A DNA stretch of 64,000 bases from UBA4732 sp963823075 (GCA_963823075.1 CAWGKE010000005.1:17746-81745), one strand, 5' to 3'; positions 1-9,666 are shown, numbered from the stretch's first letter. Notes: generated by a model not told the origin, from the sequence alone. A program made the numbers and translations.

Positions 1-683
1 CTGGTACGCGACCGGCTGACGCCGGCCGCGTCGGAACTCGGCTGGCGGCCGCGGGAGGGCGAATCCGAGCTGACGGGCCAGCTCGCGCCGACCTGCTCCG
101 CGCTCTCGGCACGCTCGGCGACGACGCCGACGTCCAGACGCGGGCGGCGGAATCCTTCGCCACGCACGCGGTGGACGCCAACGTGCTGGCGGCGGTCGTC
201 TCCATCCTGGCGCACGCCGGCGACGCCGCTCGCTATGCGGAGTTCGAGCAGCGATTCCGCGCGGCGCGGACGCCGCAGGAGGAGCGGCGCTACCTGCTGG
301 CTTTGGCCGGTTTCCGCGTGCCCGAACTGATCGACCGGACATTGGCCCGCACGCTCGACGGCGACGTGCGGACGCAGGACGCGCCGTTCGTGCTGCGGGC
401 GCTGCTGATGAGCGTGGACGGCCGCGAACGGGCCTGGGCGTTCGCCGAGGAGAATTGGGATCGGCTGAATCGTGCGTGGCCGCCGAACGGGGTGCGGCGC
501 GTGTGCGAGGCGGTGGTCGGCCTGGCGTCGCCGGAAGGGGAGAGGCGCGTGCGGGCGTTCTTCGAGGCGAAGAAAGTGCATCTCGGCGGCAAGACGCTGG
601 AGCAGTATCTTGAGCAGCTGCACATCGTCGTCCGGCTGCGGGAGCGCGAAGCGGAGTCGCTGCGGGTGTACCTGCGCCAGTGA
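1..683 (+). CDS. M1-family aminopeptidase, C-terminal part (ERAP1_C-like), frameshifted
   Basis: This is the 3' end of a larger gene that enters from the left edge. The first 84 bases read LVRDRLTPAASELGW in frame 1. From about base 85 the same protein continues in frame 3 as RADLLRALGTLGDDADVQTR and runs to the stop at 681-683. Adding one C after base 84 (giving QLRADLLRALG) joins the two. The helical-repeat text with TPQEERRYLLALAGF and DAPFVLRALLMS matches the ERAP1_C domain that caps M1 zinc aminopeptidases, which trim N-terminal residues from peptides. The catalytic HExxH part lies outside the window. The break may be a sequence error. It ends two bases before the stop of the convergent neighbour. 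Confidence 0.75.
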   Translation, partial: GTRPADAGRVGTRLAAAGGRIRADGPARADLLRALGTLGDDADVQTRAAESFATHAVDANVLAAVVSILAHAGDAARYAEFEQRFRAARTPQEERRYLLALAGFRVPELIDRTLARTLDGDVRTQDAPFVLRALLMSVDGRERAWAFAEENWDRLNRAWPPNGVRRVCEAVVGLASPEGERRVRAFFEAKKVHLGGKTLEQYLEQLHIVVRLREREAESLRVYLRQ

Positions 684-684
684 A

Positions 685-1452
685 TCATGCGGCCCGACCC
701 GCGCCGCCGTCGCGGAGTTCGGGCAGAACGTCCTGGTGCAGCACGTCCTCTACCAGGGCCAAGGCCCGCGCCACCGTGGGGCCGTCCATGACGCGGTGGT
801 CGTAGGTGAGGCGCACGATGACGCTGCCGTCACCCTGGATGACGCCGTAATTCAGCGTGGTCGTCAGCGGCGAGAGCGGGTGGAGCGACTCGGCTCCCAG
901 CCCCGAATAGACGCTGACGCCGAAGGTGCCGGCGACGACGGAGCGCCAGGGGCCGTAGGCGTTGAGGACGTACCACCAGCCCGGCCGCCGCAGCCAGCCC
1001 GGCAGCCGGCCGATCTTCAAGGCACGGCGGTAAAGAGCGAGACTTTCGATCGGGTCTGTCTTGTATTGGCGCAGCCGTTCGTCGAGGGCGAGTAGCGTCT
1101 TGTTCTCGGGGGCGGTCAGGTGGGCGAAGAAGACGGCGTTCTCGCCCTGGTAAAGGCGTTCGACCGTGATCGTGGCGATGCTGATGGGATGCTCATAAAG
1201 GCGCACCCACGGGAAAGCGAGGTAGGCGCGGCGGAGTTGGGGCGTCTGGACCGCCGCCCGCGCAAAGGCCTTGGTGAAGATCGCGCACCAGCTGATGCGG
1301 CGGGCCGATCGGGCGCGGGCCTCCACGAGATCCGCGACGTTCATGCGCCGCTGGACCGGGACGGTGGGGACGCACCGGGAGAAATGCAGCAGGTCGCAGA
1401 TCAGCCGGCGCGGCGTCGTCAGCGGCAGCGTCCGTCCCACCTTTTTGCCCAT
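685..1452 (-). CDS. 2-oxoacid dehydrogenase-type acyltransferase (catalytic domain only)
   Basis: This 255-residue protein belongs to the CoA-dependent acyltransferase fold shared by chloramphenicol acetyltransferase and the E2 core of 2-oxoacid dehydrogenases. The active-site motif YDHRVMDG lies near the C-terminus, preceded by NYGVIQGDGSV. There is no lipoyl or E3-binding domain, so it is a stand-alone acyltransferase rather than a normal E2 subunit. The acyl substrate cannot be told. I chose the ATG at 1452 (MGKKVGRTLPL) because the frame upstream is low-complexity Arg/Pro and does not look like protein. Confidence 0.75.
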   Translation of the reverse strand: MGKKVGRTLPLTTPRRLICDLLHFSRCVPTVPVQRRMNVADLVEARARSARRISWCAIFTKAFARAAVQTPQLRRAYLAFPWVRLYEHPISIATITVERLYQGENAVFFAHLTAPENKTLLALDERLRQYKTDPIESLALYRRALKIGRLPGWLRRPGWWYVLNAYGPWRSVVAGTFGVSVYSGLGAESLHPLSPLTTTLNYGVIQGDGSVIVRLTYDHRVMDGPTVARALALVEDVLHQDVLPELRDGGAGRAA

Positions 1453-1628
1453 GTTGCGCCTCCGCGACCGCGGCCCGGGCCGGCGGGGTGGGACGGACAG
1501 GTCGCCCTCCTGCGGCCCGCCTATAATATCGTCGGGCTGCCGGGCCGGACTCCACAAGAACCCCGACCCGCCGGCATCCGGCGCCGGACGGCGGTTGACA
1601 GATAACTGAACATGTTTACAATTAAGAA

Positions 1629-1694
1629 TGTCCCGCCTGAGGCGGCGTTCGGTGATGGGCGACTCCGGATCCGCCGAGGGCGGGACACTTTTTT
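1629..1694 (+). terminator. Hairpin followed by six T, terminator-like
   Basis: Bases 1629-1645 pair with 1671-1687: a 9-bp TGTCCCGCC/GGCGGGACA stem, three mismatches, then five more pairs. A T6 run lies at 1689-1694. The shape is a rho-independent terminator reading rightward. No intact gene ends just before it, so it may be a remnant of the degraded kinase locus or act as an insulator between divergent units. Confidence 0.4.
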
Positions 1695-1799
1695 GCGCCG
1701 CGCATTGCTCGTCGGCCGGCTGCGGGATAACGACGGAACGCTAAGAACCTGTCCAAGATCTACTCCGTGCTTTTCCGACGCGGACGGCTGGTGTAGACG

Positions 1800-2808
1800 C
1801 GGGCGGTGCAGGCGGCCCACGACAAGGGGGTGGTCCACCGCGACCTTAAGCCGGCCAACGTTTTGCTGACGGCCGGCGGGACGCCGAAGATCGCGGACTT
1901 CGGTCTGGCGAAGGTAGGGCTGGGTCGCTCAGCCCCTACGCGGAGCGGGCCAGACGCGAAGCGGCGCCATCATGGGCACGCCCAGCTACATGGCGCCGGA
2001 GCAGGCGGGCGGCAAGTCGAAGGAGGTCGGGCCGGCGGCGGACGTGTACGAGCTGGGGGCGATCCTTACGAGTGCCTGACCGGCCGGCCGCCGTTCAAGG
2101 CGGCGACGGCGATGGAGACGCTGCAGCAGGTGATCGCGCACGAGCCGGTGCCGCCGCGGCAGTTGCAGCCGAAGACGCCGCGCGATCTGGAGACGATCTG
2201 TCTGAAATGTCTGGAGAAGCAGCCGGGCCGGCGCTACGGCACGGCCCTGGAGTTGGCGGAGGACCTGCGGCGGTTTTCGGCGGGCGAGCCGGTGCGGGCG
2301 CGGCCGCCGTCGCCGGGCTACGTGCTGGGGAAATGGGCGCGCCGCCACGGGACGCCGCTGACCGTGGCGGCGGGGATGTTCTTGCTGCTGGCGGCGGTGG
2401 TGACGACGGCGTTCGTACTGCTGCTGGGCCGTGCGGGCGCATCGCAGAAGAATCTCGAGCCGGCCGACCAGAAGGGCAAGGATTTGGAGAAGAAACAGGG
2501 GGAATTGCAGGACGCGCTCGCTTGCGGGCCTGGGTCCTGGTACGCACCGGCCAGGACTTCACCGGGGAAGGGACGCTGCGCCCTTGAGCCAGGAAGAATG
2601 GGAACAGCAACGGCGGACGCTCGACGCCAAGGGCGGCGACTGGCAGCCGCCGCCCGACCCGCAGAAGTGGCATCTTACCCAGGCGGCCAATGCCGAAGCC
2701 GACAAGGCCTGGTTCGCCGCCCGCTTCCACCTCAACCGCCTTCTGCTGACGAACCTGCACAATGCGGACCTCCTCCTCCGCCGCCGCGACGAGGCGAGGC
2801 GCACTTGA
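1800..2808 (+). pseudogene. Ser/Thr protein kinase remnant (N-lobe missing, frameshifted)
   Basis: The stretch carries the catalytic loop HRDLKPANVLL, then DFG (ADFGLAKV), then in a second frame MGTPSYMAPEQAGG and AADVYELGAIL, then back in the first frame YECLTGRPPFKAA and the C-lobe helices (LETICLKCLEKQPGRRYG). A transmembrane segment follows near 2360-2440. The glycine loop and the rest of the N-lobe are absent upstream. Frame changes lie between 1925 and 1969 and at about 2067. A fragment at 2584-2808 (WFAARFHLNRLLL) matches the tail of WD40-type planctomycete kinases, so the middle appears deleted. This is a decayed membrane receptor-like kinase. Confidence 0.8.
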
Positions 2809-2880
2809 AAGCCCCATGACGCCGGAAGCCGATGCGCGCCGTTGAGGTCCGGCCATGTCCTCCCGTTTGACAGAGCGGGC

Positions 2881-2953
2881 GAACCGCCAAGATGCCAAGA
2901 ACGCCAAGAAGAATGGAATTGTCTTCCTGGCGTTCTTGGCGTCTTGGCGGTTC
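2881..2953. repeat. Large near-perfect inverted repeat (32-bp arms)
   Basis: Bases 2881-2912 pair with 2922-2953 at 30 of 32 positions around a loop of about 9 nt. Each arm is built from repeats of the unit CGCCAAGA with small variations. It lies directly upstream of the M48 peptidase start at 2999. It resembles dispersed palindromic repeats in genomes of this phylum; whether it is mobile, regulatory or a transcription stop cannot be seen here. Confidence 0.8.
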
Positions 2954-2998
2954 ATTCGTTATGATGGGTCAGCCCTGGAATCGCGAGGCGACGACGCC

Positions 2999-4561
2999 AT
3001 GCCGTTCTTGCTGATGGTCTTCCTGACGGTCGCCTGTCTGCCCAGCTGGCAGGACCCTCCCGGATTCGTGAACTCGGCCCTCCTCAGTGCGGGGCTGACG
3101 TGGCTGGGCGTTGCCCTCGTCGCCCTGGAGTCGTTCGACGTGGCGCGGCGCGTCCGCCGGGGCCTGGAGCGCGACCCCGCCCGACGCGAGCGCGTGACCG
3201 CCCAATACGAGCGGCGGCGCTTCTGGCGGCAATTCCTCCTGCTCGGCGTCTATGGCCTGTCCGTTTACGTCTTCAGCTGGGGCTGGGCGGCTGGCCATCT
3301 GTGGAGCTGGGACGGCGCCGGCAAGGCGCCGATCCCTGGCGTCAAGGTCCTGATCCTTCTGCCGTTCTTCGTTGGGCTGGTGCTGTCGTGGGTCTTCTCC
3401 TACGACGCCGACCGCGCCCTGTACGTGGCCGCCCATCGGCTGCTCGACGGCGATCCCTTGACGCGGGCCTTCCTGGACGGCGGGGCGGCTGCGGCCCCCG
3501 CCCTCGACGCGGCCCGCGATTTCGGAGGCCGCTGGTCCTATGTCGCTTTCCAGGGCCGTCAGAAGCTGGCGCTGGTCTTCCTGCCGGTGCTGCTGCTGAT
3601 CGTGCAGCAGGAAATCGCCCTGCAAATCCCCGATTCGGTCCAGGACGAATGGGCGTGGACGCTGAGCGGCGGCGTGGCCGGCGTGCTGGCCGTGCTGATG
3701 ACGCTGCCGTGGATGGTGCGGCTGGCGCTGGGGCTGAAGTCGCTGCCGCCCGGCCCGACGCGCGACCGCCTCCTGGCCGCCGCCCGCCGACTCCGTTTCC
3801 GTTGCAGCGACCTGCTGCTGTGGAACACGCGCGGCAGCATGGCCAACGCCATGGTCATCGGCGTGCTGCCCTGGCCGCGTTACGTCATCTTCACGGATCG
3901 CTTTCTGGAGGAATTCAACGGCGACGAGGTCGAGGCGGTGTTCGGCCACGAGGTCGGCCACGTCAAGCACCAGCACATGCTGTTCTACCTCGGCTTCCTG
4001 CTGCTGAGCCTGGCGGTGATGGGCTACGGTTTCTTCGCGGTGGCGCTGCCGCTGCTGCCGGGCCTGGCCCGCGGCGCCGGCCCGTCGCTGGCGGCGATCC
4101 TGTACGGGCTGCCGGTGACGGACGTGTGGATGCTGCCGGCGGCGGCGGGGCTGCTGGCCTACATCTTCGTGGTCTTCGGCTTCCTGTCGCGGCGTTGCGA
4201 GCGGCAGGCGGACGTGTACGGCTGCCGGGCGGTGTCGTGCGGCCGGCTGGACTGCGTGGGCCACGACGGCGGTGCGGAGCTGACGCCGCGGGCCGCCTCC
4301 CTGTGCCCGACGGGCGTGCGGACCTTCATCTACGCCCTGGAAAAGGTGGCGCAGGTCAACGGCATCAGCCGCGACCGGCCGGGCTTTCTGCAATCGTGGC
4401 AGCACGGCAGCATCGCCCGGCGCGTGGCGTTTCTCTATGGCCTGCTGAAAGACCCATCGGCCGAGCCGCGCTTCCAGCGGCGCGTGGCGCTGGTGAAATG
4501 GGGGCTGTTTGTCGTCCTGGGGGCGGCGCTGGCGGCGCTGCTTGCGTTCAGCCCGCCCTGA
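2999..4561 (+). CDS. M48-family membrane zinc metallopeptidase
   Basis: This 520-residue integral membrane protein has several hydrophobic segments (for example near residues 80-100, 115-135, 200-230 and 335-360). The zinc motif HEVGH sits at about residues 317-321, inside EVEAVFGHEVGHVKHQHM, as in M48 (HtpX/Ste24-like) proteases that cut membrane or misfolded proteins. The N-terminal domain of multiple membrane helices before the protease is longer than in HtpX. The ATG at 2999 is preferred over upstream in-frame starts because those would translate through the inverted repeat at 2881-2953. The adaptor and substrates are unknown. Confidence 0.8.
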   Translation: MPFLLMVFLTVACLPSWQDPPGFVNSALLSAGLTWLGVALVALESFDVARRVRRGLERDPARRERVTAQYERRRFWRQFLLLGVYGLSVYVFSWGWAAGHLWSWDGAGKAPIPGVKVLILLPFFVGLVLSWVFSYDADRALYVAAHRLLDGDPLTRAFLDGGAAAAPALDAARDFGGRWSYVAFQGRQKLALVFLPVLLLIVQQEIALQIPDSVQDEWAWTLSGGVAGVLAVLMTLPWMVRLALGLKSLPPGPTRDRLLAAARRLRFRCSDLLLWNTRGSMANAMVIGVLPWPRYVIFTDRFLEEFNGDEVEAVFGHEVGHVKHQHMLFYLGFLLLSLAVMGYGFFAVALPLLPGLARGAGPSLAAILYGLPVTDVWMLPAAAGLLAYIFVVFGFLSRRCERQADVYGCRAVSCGRLDCVGHDGGAELTPRAASLCPTGVRTFIYALEKVAQVNGISRDRPGFLQSWQHGSIARRVAFLYGLLKDPSAEPRFQRRVALVKWGLFVVLGAALAALLAFSPP

Positions 4562-4584
4562 TGGATCGTTCTGACGCGGCCCGG

Positions 4585-5945
4585 TTACGGTTTCGACTCC
4601 TTCGGCAGCTGGCCGGCGGGGATCAATTCCCTCCACGCCCGCACCGCCTTCTCGCGCGCCTCCTCCGACGCCGCCGGGTCGTACACGATGTCCTTGCCGG
4701 CCAGCGTCAGCCGGTAGAGGTGCCAGCGCGCAGCTCGCGCACCGCCAGCTTGGGGTGCTGCAGCAGGCGGATCAGCGCTTCGTACGTCGCCGGCTTTTCG
4801 GGGTCGAACGGGCTGTGCAGCAGGTCCAGAACCGTCTCGGCCTGGCGTTCGGTGTAGCCGAGCTGATCCTGCAGCAGGCGGTCCAGCTCCAGGTCGCGGC
4901 CAGGGTTGGCGCCGATCCACATCCGCAGCGCCACGATCGCGGCCTCGCGCACGTCGGTCGAGTGCGGGTCGGCCAGGGCCTCGGCCACCCGCGCCGTATC
5001 GCCCAGGGCGTTCAGGCCCAGCACCGCGAACGCGCCCATCATCGCCGCCCGCGGCTTGTCCTTCTCGTTGGCGGCCGCTTCGAGCAGGGCCAGCAATGCC
5101 GCCTCCGGCGAGCCGGTCTTCTTCTGCAGCGCCTGGTACGTTTCGACGACCTCCTCGACGGCCTTGCCCTCGGCCGGGACCGCCACGTTCGGGTCGGACC
5201 AGGGCGGCAGCTCCTTCAGCGCCTCCGGCCCGCCCGCCTCGCCCTGGACGCTGTCCCACTGCATGAAGGCCGGCCCCGGCGGCGCCGACAGTTCGTAGGC
5301 GTGCGAGTCGGTTTCCAGCTGCGCCTTGCCCTTGAGCATCAGCAGCAGCACCACCCGGGTCGGCTCCTCCCAGGGTTTGGGATCTTTCGAGAACGCGGCG
5401 CCGAGCGGCCAGCGGCCGTAGGTCTCGAAGCCGATGCGGGCGCCGGGGTCCAGCGTCAACCGCCACGAAAAGCCCGACAGGCGGACCCAAACGCGGGCCG
5501 GCGCCTTGTCGCGGGTGTTCCGCAGCAGGATGCGGCCCTCGCGCAGGGTGACGTCGAGGTCATAAGCGCGACTGTCATGGAGGACGACCTGCGACTCCAG
5601 CACGGGCGACGGCGACAGCCGCGGCATCCCGCCGTACAGGGTCAGGGCGACGGTCTTCGGCTCCGTCTCCACCATGGCGCGGACGCCGGGCAGAGCCATC
5701 AGCACGTCGCGGCTGGAAATGGGGCCGCCCTGCGGCACAGGTCGCCAATCCTTGCCGTCGGCCTCGCGGGTCAGCAGCGTCCCATCCGCGGAGACGCATT
5801 TCCCGACGGGCGTGCGCGGTTCGGGGCCGGCCGGTGGGGAAGCAGGTTCCGCGGCGACAAGGCCGCCCGCCGTGAACGCGGTCAACACCACGGCCGCCCA
5901 GCGCGGGCCGCCGTTCCCGCCGCGCGAATGGCTGCAACGCATCAT
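4585..5945 (-). CDS. Secreted FecR-like protein with C-terminal helical repeats, frameshifted
   Basis: The protein starts at 5945 (MMRCSHSRGG) or one codon later, with a secretion signal (AAVVLTAFTAGGLVAAEP). A beta-rich FecR-like region of about 200 residues follows (LLTREADGKDWRPVPQGG), then HEAT-like helices (DTARVAEALADPHSTDVREA). Near 4730 the frame breaks: AVRELRAGTSTG becomes AVRELARWHLYRLTLAGK if one C is restored on the plus strand after 4730. The repaired protein has 453 residues and ends with LPKESKP. FecR-type periplasmic domains usually sense or regulate; the role here is unknown. It is divergent from the LysR gene at 6130. Confidence 0.65.
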
Positions 5946-6129
5946 GAGAGTCTTGCTCGATGGGGTGAGATATACCGGACCCTGAGAGCGTATTGTAACG
6001 CGCGGCCGCGACAAGTCCGGGAAAAACGGCCCGTATCGCCGCAAATCGGCGCAAGTGCTGGAGCGCGAGGAGAAGTTGTGTATCCTGGATGAATCGCAGG
6101 CGTTTCCTGTATTGCCCCTGGAGCGCGGC

Positions 6130-7044
6130 ATGGCGTCTTTGCCCTCCCTTTCGACGGATCAGGTGGCCGCCTTCGTGGAGCTGGCGCGGCACGGCAGCCT
6201 CCGCGGCGCCGCCGCGACGCTGCACCTCACCGAGCAGGGCGTCCGCAACCGGCTGGTGGCGCTGGAGGGGCGGCTGCGCGTCGAGCTGTACCGCAAGAGC
6301 CGTGGGCCGCGCCGCGCCCACCCGCTCACCGAGCAGGGCCGCAAGTTTCTGCCGCACGCCCTCGCCTTCCTCGAACGCGCCCGCCAGCTGGTCGAGGCGT
6401 TCAGCGAGCCGACCGAGCCGCGCGAGATCCACGTCGCCGCCACCCAATATCTGATCCTTTACGTCCTCATTGATGCGGTGCGGCGGTTCCATCGGGCCTT
6501 CCCGCACATCCGCGTCCGGCTCAGCAACCACAAGGAGCAGGAAATCGAGGAGGCGCTGCTGAGCGACCCCGAGCTGGCGCTCGGCGTGGCCGCCCCCTAC
6601 GAGTCGTCGCCGGGGCTGGAGTACATCCACCTGTTCTCGCTCGACTGGAGCCTGGTGACGCCGCCGGGCCATCCGCTGCTACGGATGCGCAAGCTCGGCC
6701 TGGAAGATTTGGTCGATGTGCCGTTGATCCTTTTCGAGCGCGGCTCGACGGGCCGGCAGCACGTCATCGACGCCTTCCACGGCGCCGGTCTGTCGCCGCG
6801 CATCGACATGGAAACCACGAACACGGAAATCACGGTGCGGATGGTGGAGGCGGGGCTGGGCGTATCGGTCGTACCGCTGCCGCCCGGCGGCGGTACCGTG
6901 ACGCGCGGCCGGCGCATTGGGCGGCGCGGCCTCGAAGGGATGATCCGGCCGATCCACTCCGGCATCCTCGTCCGCCGCGGCGAACAGCTGGCGCCGGCGG
7001 CCGAGGCGTTCAAACGGTTCCTGTCGCCGCGGCGACCGGGATGA
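6130..7044 (+). CDS. LysR-family transcriptional regulator
   Basis: This 304-residue protein has an N-terminal winged HTH (DQVAAFVELARHGSLRGAAATLHL, residues about 9-32) and a substrate-binding domain of the CysB/LysR type (from about residue 95, HVAATQYLILYVLIDAVRRF). I chose the ATG at 6130 (MASLPSLSTDQ) because family members begin a few residues before the HTH. The gene is divergent from the FecR-like gene, with 184 bp between them, which suggests it may control that neighbour. The ligand is not evident. Confidence 0.85.
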   Translation: MASLPSLSTDQVAAFVELARHGSLRGAAATLHLTEQGVRNRLVALEGRLRVELYRKSRGPRRAHPLTEQGRKFLPHALAFLERARQLVEAFSEPTEPREIHVAATQYLILYVLIDAVRRFHRAFPHIRVRLSNHKEQEIEEALLSDPELALGVAAPYESSPGLEYIHLFSLDWSLVTPPGHPLLRMRKLGLEDLVDVPLILFERGSTGRQHVIDAFHGAGLSPRIDMETTNTEITVRMVEAGLGVSVVPLPPGGGTVTRGRRIGRRGLEGMIRPIHSGILVRRGEQLAPAAEAFKRFLSPRRPG

Positions 7045-7097
7045 CCCTTTCTTCTTTTTCCGCGGGATGGCTTCCCGCGGCCGGCGTCTTCCTCGTG

Positions 7098-7592
7098 ATG
7101 ACCCCCGAGTTGCTCGGCCGGCTGCTGGACGAACACGCGGCGGCGCTGACGCTGTTCGCCCGCCAGTGGTGCGCCGCGCCCGAGGACGTCGTGCAGGAGG
7201 CGTTCGTCAAGTTGGCCGTCCGGCGGCCGCCGCCGAACGACCCCGCCGCCTGGCTGTTCCAGGTGGTGCGCAACGGCGCGCTCGGCGCCGCCCGCGCCGC
7301 CCGCCGACGACGCCGCCACGAGACGGACGCCGCCGCCAGCCGGTCGGCGTGGTTTGCGCCGGCCGAACACGCCGCTCTGGACGGCGAGGCCGCGGCCGCC
7401 GCTCTGGAAGCGCTGCCCCTGGAGGAGCGCGAGGTCGTGATCGCCCACCTCTGGGGCGGCCTCTCGTTCGAGCAAATCGGCCGGCTGGGCGGCGTCTCGT
7501 CCAGCACGGCCCATCGGCGATATCTTAAAGCCCTGACCGCGTTGCGGGAAAGGTTGCGCGTGCCATGCCCGAACCCATCGACCCCGGACTGA
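7098..7592 (+). CDS. ECF-type RNA polymerase sigma factor
   Basis: The 164-residue protein shows region 2 (ALTLFARQWCAAPEDVVQEA, FVKLAV) and region 4 (LPLEEREVVIAHLWGGLSFE, QIGRLGGVSSSTAHRR), the two parts of an ECF sigma-70 factor. The ATG at 7098 (MTPELLGRLLDEH) is preferred over 7041, which would overlap the upstream gene and add a hydrophobic leader not seen in this family. The 3' end overlaps the next gene by 28 bases, so the two are probably co-translated. Confidence 0.85.
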   Translation: MTPELLGRLLDEHAAALTLFARQWCAAPEDVVQEAFVKLAVRRPPPNDPAAWLFQVVRNGALGAARAARRRRRHETDAAASRSAWFAPAEHAALDGEAAAAALEALPLEEREVVIAHLWGGLSFEQIGRLGGVSSSTAHRRYLKALTALRERLRVPCPNPSTPD

Positions 7593-8026
7593 ACGAAGTG
7601 GCCGCCGCCCTGGCCGGACTGCGCCCCTCGGCCCCGGCCATCGACCGCGACCGCCTCCTCTTCAACGCCGGCCGGGCTTCGGCGCCTCGGCCCTGGTTCT
7701 GGCGCACGACCACGGCCGCCGGCGCGACGGCCGCCGCGGTCCTGGCGGCGGTGCTGATCTTCCGCCCCGCACCGCCGCCGGTCGAGGTGGTGCGCGTCGT
7801 GACCGTTCACGACCAGCCGCCGGCCCCGCCGACGCCGCCGAAAGAGAACGAGCCGCCGCCCGCACCGCTGGAAGCCGAGCCGCCGGTGCCGCCGTACCCG
7901 TGGCCGACGACGCCGTACACGCGCCTGGAAGACAAGGTGCTGCGCTGGGGCCTGGACGGGCTGGCCGAGCCGACGCCGCCGGCCGCGCCGCCGGAAACCA
8001 TCGATTCCCTGCTGCGATCCTTGTGA
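7565..8026 (+). CDS. Single-pass membrane protein, possible anti-sigma factor
   Basis: This 153-residue protein has a short cytoplasmic N-terminus, one transmembrane helix at about residues 48-66 (TTAAGATAAAVLAAVLIF) and a Pro-rich extracytoplasmic tail. It overlaps the sigma factor gene start-to-stop, the usual layout of an ECF sigma factor with its membrane anti-sigma partner. No zinc anti-sigma motif (HxxxCxxC) is visible, so the role is inferred from position only. Confidence 0.5.
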   Translation: MPEPIDPGLNEVAAALAGLRPSAPAIDRDRLLFNAGRASAPRPWFWRTTTAAGATAAAVLAAVLIFRPAPPPVEVVRVVTVHDQPPAPPTPPKENEPPPAPLEAEPPVPPYPWPTTPYTRLEDKVLRWGLDGLAEPTPPAAPPETIDSLLRSL

Positions 8027-8069
8027 AATCGGCCGCGATCTCATTCCCTCTACTTCAAGGAGACATTTC

Positions 8070-9641
8070 ATGCGACACAGCCTCCTCTGCGGGGCGCTGC
8101 TCCTCGGCCTGGCGGCCCTCGCCGCTGCGGCGCCGCCGGACGGCGCCGTCAAGACGATCCAGCCGCCGGCCGCCGTGGGCGTCCCGGCGCCCGAACCGCC
8201 GCCGGACGGCGCCGTCAAGACGATCCAGCCGCCGGCCGCCGTGGGCGTCCCGGCGCCCGAACCGCCGCCGATCATCGCGCTCGCCGTGAAACCCGGCCGG
8301 CCCGAGGACCGCGCGCTGAAATACACCCTGCTGCCTGATCCGCTCGACCTGACGCCCGGCAACGCGGCCCCGCTTTGGAACCTGGCTGGCGAGTCCGCCA
8401 CCGCCGTTGCGCGTGGGCTGCGCAATGCGCCGAACAAGGTCGTCGCCCCCGCGGGCACACCCCTGAGCCTTGAAAACAAGAAAGTTCCTCTCAAGGATCT
8501 GCCGAAGGAGGAAATCCGCGCCTATCTCGCCCACTTCGCCACGGCCCTCCGTCTTGCGGACCAGGCCGCTCGCTGCGACCATTGCGATTGGGAGCTGCCG
8601 CCCTTCAAAATACAGGACATCGATTTTCCCCTGGAGAACATCCAGCACCTCCGCATTCTCGCCGCGCTGCTGACGACGCGCAGCATGCTGGAGCTGAGCG
8701 AGTCGCGCTTCGACGACGGCATCCGCACCTTGCAGACCGGCTTCGCGCTGGCCCGCGACGTCGGCAAGGGCGAGACGCTGATCCAGGATCTCGTCGGCAT
8801 CGCCATTGCCGCCATCATGTTCGGCCAGGTCGAGCAATGGGAACAGGTCCCCGGCTCGCCGAACCTCTTCTGGGCGCTGACCGACCTGCCCGCCCCCCTC
8901 GTCAACCCGGCCCCCGCGATGCGCTCCGAACTGACCACGCTGTACCGCTCCTTCCCGCCGCTGAAAGAGGTCCTCCGCAGCTACGACAAGGGGGCGCTGA
9001 GCGAGGAGGAGATTACCCGCATCATCGCCGAGATGTACAAGGACTGGGAGGCGATCATCGGCCAGGACATGCCGGACTGGCAGCGGAAGCTCGGCGCCGC
9101 TGCCCTCGTCTTGAAGACCTATCCCGGCGCGAAAAAGTACCTGAAGGAGCGCGGCCGAACCGACGAGCAGCTGGACGCCATGCCCGCCGCGCAGGTCGTG
9201 CTGCTGTACTACGTGGAACAGTACGACGAGGTTAAGGACGACTACCTCAAGTGGATGAACGTGCCGCCGTGGCAGGCGCGGCTGGGCCTGGAGGAGGCGG
9301 GGAAAAGGGTCCGCGCCCTCGGGCCGACCGGCAACCCGATCATCGTCCTGTTGCTGCCGGCCGTGGAGAAGGTGTACGAAGCCCGCGTCCGCATTGAACG
9401 TACGGCGGACTACCTGCGTTGCGCCGAGGCGATTCGTTACTACGCCATGACCCACGACGGCAAACCGCCCGAGAAGCTGTCGGATATCAAGCTGCCGCTG
9501 CCGGTGGACCCCTACAGCGGCGAGGCGTTCGGCAAGTTCTACAGCGTCCAGGCCGACGGCACGGCCGTGTTCGAGGTGCCGCCGCCGCCGAACATGCCGC
9601 CGTCGCTAGGGCGCCGCTTCGTGCTGGCGCCCGCGAAGTGA
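8070..9641 (+). CDS. Secreted protein of unknown function with a duplicated Pro-rich segment
   Basis: The 523-residue protein has a clear signal peptide (MRHSLLCGALLLGLAALAAA). A 22-residue segment beginning PPDGAVKTIQ is repeated twice in tandem directly after it. The rest is helical and resembles planctomycete secreted proteins that measure or process periplasmic cargo, but I recognise no named domain. The segment YLRCAEAIRYYAMTHDGKPP near the C-terminus resembles text found in many predicted exported planctomycete proteins. An AAGGAGA ribosome binding site precedes the ATG. It probably follows the sigma/anti-sigma pair in one transcript (43 bp gap). Confidence 0.6.
   Translation: MRHSLLCGALLLGLAALAAAAPPDGAVKTIQPPAAVGVPAPEPPPDGAVKTIQPPAAVGVPAPEPPPIIALAVKPGRPEDRALKYTLLPDPLDLTPGNAAPLWNLAGESATAVARGLRNAPNKVVAPAGTPLSLENKKVPLKDLPKEEIRAYLAHFATALRLADQAARCDHCDWELPPFKIQDIDFPLENIQHLRILAALLTTRSMLELSESRFDDGIRTLQTGFALARDVGKGETLIQDLVGIAIAAIMFGQVEQWEQVPGSPNLFWALTDLPAPLVNPAPAMRSELTTLYRSFPPLKEVLRSYDKGALSEEEITRIIAEMYKDWEAIIGQDMPDWQRKLGAAALVLKTYPGAKKYLKERGRTDEQLDAMPAAQVVLLYYVEQYDEVKDDYLKWMNVPPWQARLGLEEAGKRVRALGPTGNPIIVLLLPAVEKVYEARVRIERTADYLRCAEAIRYYAMTHDGKPPEKLSDIKLPLPVDPYSGEAFGKFYSVQADGTAVFEVPPPPNMPPSLGRRFVLAPAK
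8133..8264 (+). repeat. 66-bp exact tandem duplication inside the secreted protein gene
   Basis: Two adjacent 66-bp copies (about 8133-8198 and 8199-8264) encode the same 22 residues, PPDGAVKTIQPPAAVGVPAP plus EP. By eye the copies are identical in DNA, which points to a recent duplication by slippage or recombination, or to an assembly artefact. Confidence 0.8.
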
Positions 9642-9666
9642 CTTTCTAAATAAAAGGAGATGAGAT

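Noticed and set aside
2095..2955. Long minus-strand open frame over the kinase remnant
   Set aside because: It is an Arg/Pro-rich shadow of a high-GC coding region on the other strand.
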